The position numbers and the translations under genes were made by a program. Positions 42,301 to 48,300 of a stretch of DNA of 64,000 nt are shown one piece after another (within the stretch, counting starts at the first letter, position 1; each line of letters opens with the position of its first letter). The notes beneath the pieces are model-generated. The model saw nothing but the letters and a program-made list of their open reading frames with translations. It ran no database searches and had not been told where the DNA came from. The stretch is from Verrucomicrobiaceae bacterium (GTDB lineage: Bacteria > Verrucomicrobiota > Verrucomicrobiia > Verrucomicrobiales > Verrucomicrobiaceae). The DNA is taken from contig JAEUHJ010000204.1 in assembly GCA_016795375.1 (NCBI GenBank), forward strand, positions 28,454-92,453. Direction: 5' to 3'.

Positions 42301-45300
42301 TACGGCGGTTTCAACACCCTCAAGCTCACTGGCAACAACACCATCGGCTTCGTGCGCGTCGTCGGCTCCACCATCGCCTTGCTCGGGAACAACACGCTCA
42401 CCGGTGACATCTCGGTCAACTCTGGACTGCTCAGGCTGGGTGGTGACAACCAGTTCAATGGACTGCTGAATGTCACCGCAGGAGACGTGCGCTTCGAGAG
42501 CGACACCGGCCTGAGGAGCACCATCGGCGGCTACCAGCTCTTCACGGATGGCGTCGTGGACCTCAACGGCTTCTCCACCACGGTTTCGCGTCTTTCCGGC
42601 TTTGGCGCCGTCACCAACAACGGCCCCACCGCCAGCTCCTCCATCTTGACGGTGAACGCCACGGAGAGCTTCACGTTCTCCGGGTCGTTGATTGACGGAC
42701 TCGCAACTTTTGGAGTGCTGGGGCTGACAAAATCAGGCAACGGCATCCTCACCCTGGCCAACACCGGCAACACCTATTCCGGGGCCACAGTCATCAGAGG
42801 AGGGGGCATCCGGGTTCTTGGTCTTGGTTTTGGAGGCTCCGCCAGCGCTCTCGGTGCTTCATCCAATGCGCCTGCCAACCTGTTGTTCGATGGCGGCTCA
42901 TTGCGTTTCAACGGCGCCTTCACCACCTTCACCGACCGTTCTTTCACGCTCGGCACCGGGGACAATGCCGGGGCGCTCATTGCTGACGGCACGGTGGTTG
43001 GCGCCGGACTAAACTTCGGTCTTGCCGGCTTCTCACCGGACGTCGCCTTCATGGGGTCGGGAAGCCGCACGCTCACTCTCGGCGGCTCCAATCGCGGGAA
43101 CAACCATTTCAACCTCGTGCTGGGAGATGGCGCTGGCGGACCCACCTCCGTGAACAAAATTGGCAACGGCACCTGGATCATGAGCGCCGCCAGCACCTAC
43201 AAGGGCGAAACCGTGGTCAACGCCGGCATCCTGGCCGCGACGGTCAACGGAGCCTTCGGTGCCACGGGTGGCGCGGGCATCATCATCGCCGGCGGCACCA
43301 ACGGAAGCACCTCTCTGGGCAATCAGAACGCCACCGTGGACCTGCGCAACGTCGCCTACACCACCGTACAGAACATGTTCCTCGCCGGTGGCACCCTGGC
43401 CACCAGCACCGGTTCCAGTTCCTGGGCCGGCCCGGTGTTTGTTACCGCCAACTCCAGCATCATCGTTGGCAGCGGAGCGGTTCTTGACCTCAAAGGCACC
43501 CTCGGCGGCGGCAATGCCATCTTCCAGGGCGGCGAGGGCATGCTCATCCTCAGCGGCCAGGTTGATACCACCACCCGGAATTCCGTGACCAATGGCATCG
43601 CCGCCCCCAGCCACACGATCCAGGCAGGCACCCTCCGCCTCGATTACGGCACCAACAACAACGGCAAGCTCTCTGACAACGGCCAGTTGGTACTCGGTGG
43701 CACCCGGTTCGGTGGCAGGCTCCAGCTCAGCGGCGGCAGCCATGTGGAAATCGTCGCAGGCACCACCATCGGCGCCGGGCGAAATTTCATCGAGCGCCTC
43801 AGTGGCACCGCCATCCTGCGCATGAACGGCATCGGCCGCCAGACCGGTGCCACGGTGGACTTCAGCGCCAATGACATCGCCAGCACTGACACGGACAATG
43901 TGAACGGCATCCTCGGCGGCTGGGCCACCGTGGGCGGCACCACCTGGGCCACCAAGAGCACCTTCACCGAAGCGCAGGTGGACAGCGGCGTCACCACGGG
44001 CGTGGACAAGCTCATCCGCGGTCTTTCCACCTACACCAACGTCGGCGCGCTGCCCGGTCCGCAGGCCGACGAGTGGGCGGTCAATGCGAACATGAACGTC
44101 ATCGGCAACAGCACGCAAAACACCCGCACGGCCAACACCCTGCGCTTCCACAACTCCAACAATGTCGCCGGCAACAATCCTTTCCGCACCTCCCTGACCG
44201 GCGTCAACGTGCTGCAGTCCTCCGGCATCCTCTTCACCCCGAACATGGGAGCCCATTCTGGTGTCATCGAAGGCACGGGCTTCCTCACCGCCGGCGCCGG
44301 CGCCAGCGCCGACCTGACCATCCTGCAGAACAACACGGGCAGCGGCTCCTTGGAAATCAGCGCCGTCATCGCCAACCTCGCCCCCACGGGCCGGAGTGGC
44401 ATGCTCAACGCCAACAACTCGATCACCGGTGTCAGCCTGGTGGGACTTGCGCCCGGCCTGACAGTCACTGGCACGGGCATCAACGCCGGGACCACCATCA
44501 CCGCCATCAGCGTCACGGATCCGGTCAACCAGATCGGCAACCTGACCATCAGCTCCAATGCCACCGGCTCCGGCTCTGCGGCATTGTCCTTCAACCCGGT
44601 GGTCAACGGCCTGGACAAGAGCGGCCCCGGCAGCCTCATCCTCTCCGGCCTCAATGTTTACACGGGCACCAACACGCTCAACGCCGGCACCACCACCATC
44701 CGCACCCTGGCGGTGGAAGGATATGGTTCCAACACCGCGCTCATTTCCTTTGCCCCGTCCCTCGGCCGCTCTCTGGCGGACGTGAGTGATGTGACCGGCC
44801 TCACCATTGGCATGAGCGTCACCGGCTCGTCTATCTCCCCAGGGGTCACCGTCACCTCCGTCAACGCGGTCAACAGGACCGTCGCGCTTTCAAACGGAGC
44901 TCTTGTCTCCCTCAACGACGCCAGTGTGACCTTTGGCAGCAACATCACGGCCAAGAGCGGTCTCCAGACCGCCACGGTCACCAATGGCAGCTCCATCGTC
45001 ACCATCCCTGGCGGCACTGCGGGCATCACCATCGGTCAGGAGGTTTCCGGCACGGGCATTCCGGCGGGGGCGAAGGTCATCGCGATCAACAACACCACCC
45101 AGATCACGATCGGCCAGATCGTTGATCTCAACACCGTGGCGGCTGATCCTGCCACGGCCAATGGCACATCGGTCACCTTCGGTTCCAACTCCACAGCCGG
45201 GGGGGTGCGCACGGCTGACACGGACAGTGGCACCCGCATCGTCGTTGGCAGCACGCTGGGAATGACCGTCGGTCAGACCGTCTCAGGCACCGGCATCCCA

Positions 45301-48300
45301 GGCAGCACCACCATTCTGCGCATCCTGGACGCCAACACGCTCGAGCTTTCCAACCCGGTCACCGGCACCGGCCAGAACAACCTCACTTACACCGCCAGCA
45401 CCGCCATCGGAGCCACCCACCTTTCCACCACCACTGCCGGAAGCGCCACCGTCACTGTGCCGTCCACCGCCAATCTCAGTGTGGGTGAACGCGTGACAGG
45501 CCCGGGCATCCCGGAAGGAGCCACCGTGGCCGCAATCCTGAGTCCGACACAGATTCTTCTCTCTGTCGGCGCTTTGTTCAGCGGTTCAAACACCCTGGTT
45601 TTCGCCGGCACCGCCAGCGGGCTGGGCGCCTCATCCAATGCCACCAGCAACATTGTCTTCAACGGCGGCATCCTCCAGTTCAACGGCACGACTGCCAGCA
45701 CGGATCGTGGTTTCACCATCAACGACACCGCCATCTGGGATGTCGGCAACGCCTACTCGAACCTGCGTCTGGGCGGCAACTATGCCACCCCCGGCACGGA
45801 GGAGTTCTACTCCCTGGTCAAGCGCGGCGAAGGTGTGCTCAGCATGCTCGGCACGGCCTTTGGTGGTTACGGCCTTGAAGCGCTTGTGGCGGATGACGGC
45901 GTGTTGCGCCTCCTGCCCGCCTTCAATGACCAGTACATTCGTAATGACGTGGGCGCGCTCATTCTTTCCGGCGGCACCATGGAGCTGCAAAGCATCTCAG
46001 GCCGCACCACCACGCAGAACATGATCGGTGCCATGCAGGTGCGTGAGGGAGCCTCCGTCGTCCGCGTCATCGGTGCTGTTGGTGCTGGAACCTTCCTCAA
46101 CCTGCAGGACATCAACAGCCCCACCTCCGTGGATTTCCAGAAAGGCGGCACGGTTTTGTTTGATGTTCAAGGCGGACCCACTGTCTCCCAGATCATCCTG
46201 GCCGGCCGTGCTCTTCTGGATGTCGGCGTCCTCATTCCCCGCGTCACCTTCACCAATCGCTCCGTCAACAATCCAGGCGTCAATGACTTTGGCTTCGTGG
46301 ACTCCGCCACCTCCATTCTTTCCGGATCCGACATCAAGGGAGCCCATCATTTCCTGTCGGATACAGCAAGCTGGACGGGTTCCAGGAATGTGCATGACGG
46401 AGCGCTTCCTGAGGAGTCCTTCCGCGGCACCACGGTTTCCGGCGCCTCGGTCAACACCATTTTGTTCTTCAACAACGAGGTCTCCCTCTCCGGGGACCGC
46501 GTGACCGCCAACCCTGTTATCACCCGTGTTCCGGGAGTGGACCGGCTCCAGGTCGGAATGATGGTGCGTGGCAATGGCATCCCGGACAGCACCATCATCG
46601 TCTCCATCGACCAGGCCAACAACACGGTCACTTTGAACAACGCACCGACGCTTTCTGACAACACCGGCCTGCCTCTTTATTTCTTTGATGCCTCAACCAC
46701 AGGCGACCTGGCTGCCGGCAGCACCACGGTCTCCAACATCAATGATCCTCGCCTGAAAGCTGGTCAGACGGTTTTTGGAACCGGCATTGCCAGCGGCACT
46801 ACTATCGTCTCGGTCGATACGGGGAACAACACGGTCACCCTCAGCCAGGCAGCCACCGCCTCCGGAGCCGGTTCCACGCTCTACTCTGAATACCTGGCAT
46901 CCACGCCTGCGGCGCTCAATTCGAGCACGGTCGAGGTCAGCGATCTTCTCACCCTGGTCAGCGGGGCCATTCTCCAGACCACCAACTCCGGCAATCATGT
47001 CAATTCCATCAACGGCGGTCTCCTGACCAGCGGTCTTGCCAACAGTGACGGCACCAGCGCCGACCTCATCATCCACAATTGGAATCCGAAGGAGGCATTC
47101 CGCATCTCCTCCAGCATCGTCAACAACACCGCTCTCAATCGGGTGGTCAATCTGGTGCAGACAGGGGACGGCACCACAGTTCTCTCCGTGGCGAACTCCT
47201 ACACAGGCACCACTTTCGTCCAGGGAGGCGTCCTTCGCCTCGACAATGCCGGCGCGCTGCCTGCCGGCAGCCATCTCCGCCTTGACGGTGGCGTGCTCGG
47301 CCTTAATGTCGGCGACTTCACCCGCAGCGTCGGCACGGGGGCCACCCAGGTGGACTGGACCAGCAGCGGTGGTTTCGCCGCTTACACCACCAACCGCACC
47401 GTCAACCTGGGTGGTGGTGGGGCATCTGTGGCCTGGGGCAGCGCCGGATTTGTCCCGGACAACACTTCCCTCATTCTTGGTGCCCAGGATGCCAACGCCA
47501 CGGTCATTTTTGCCAATGGCATCGACCTCGGCCGGAAATCCCGCATGATCGAGGCTGTGAGCGGCCAGTCAGCCACCTTTGCAGACGCCCGCATCACCGG
47601 AGTGCTGGATGGCGATGCAGGACGCATCGTCAAAGGCGGCAACGGCGTGCTCGAGCTCGCTGCGGTCAACACCTACTCCGGCGGCACCTCCCTGGCGCAG
47701 GGTACTCTCGTCGGCACGATGAACGGAGCCTTCGGCACCGGGCGCATCGAGGTGGGGACCACTACGGACACCCGCTCCGCCGGCATGGCGCTCAAACTCA
47801 GGTTCCAGGGGGACACTCTCGCCAATCAAATGACCTTCGGCCCGGTCAACGGGGAGGGAATTTCCGTCCTCTCCACCACTGCGTCACTGGCGGTGGTCTC
47901 CGGTGCGATTGAAGTTGCGCGTCTGCCCGGCCAGAATCTCTTCATTGATGCCTCGCAGTTCGGAAATGCAGATTTCCAGGGTTCCATGACCGGTACCGGG
48001 GCCATCACGGTCGCCGGTGGTGGTGTCATCCTCTCCGCCGCCAACAACTTCGGAACACTCGCCGGGCAGACCAGCGGTACCGCCGTGAACGGTCCCGTCG
48101 TCGTCCGCAGCGGGGCCTTGCTCCTCGGTCACGCCTCCGCCCTGGGCAGCAGCGGGGTCATCGAGCTTGGGGATGTCACCCCGGCCACCCTCACCGCTGA
48201 TTTTGCCACCTCCGGCAAATCCCTGCTCGGTGTGGAGCGCGACACGCAGTTCATCGCCGACAACATCAGCGGCCTTGGCGGTGCTTTTGAGGCTCAGGCA

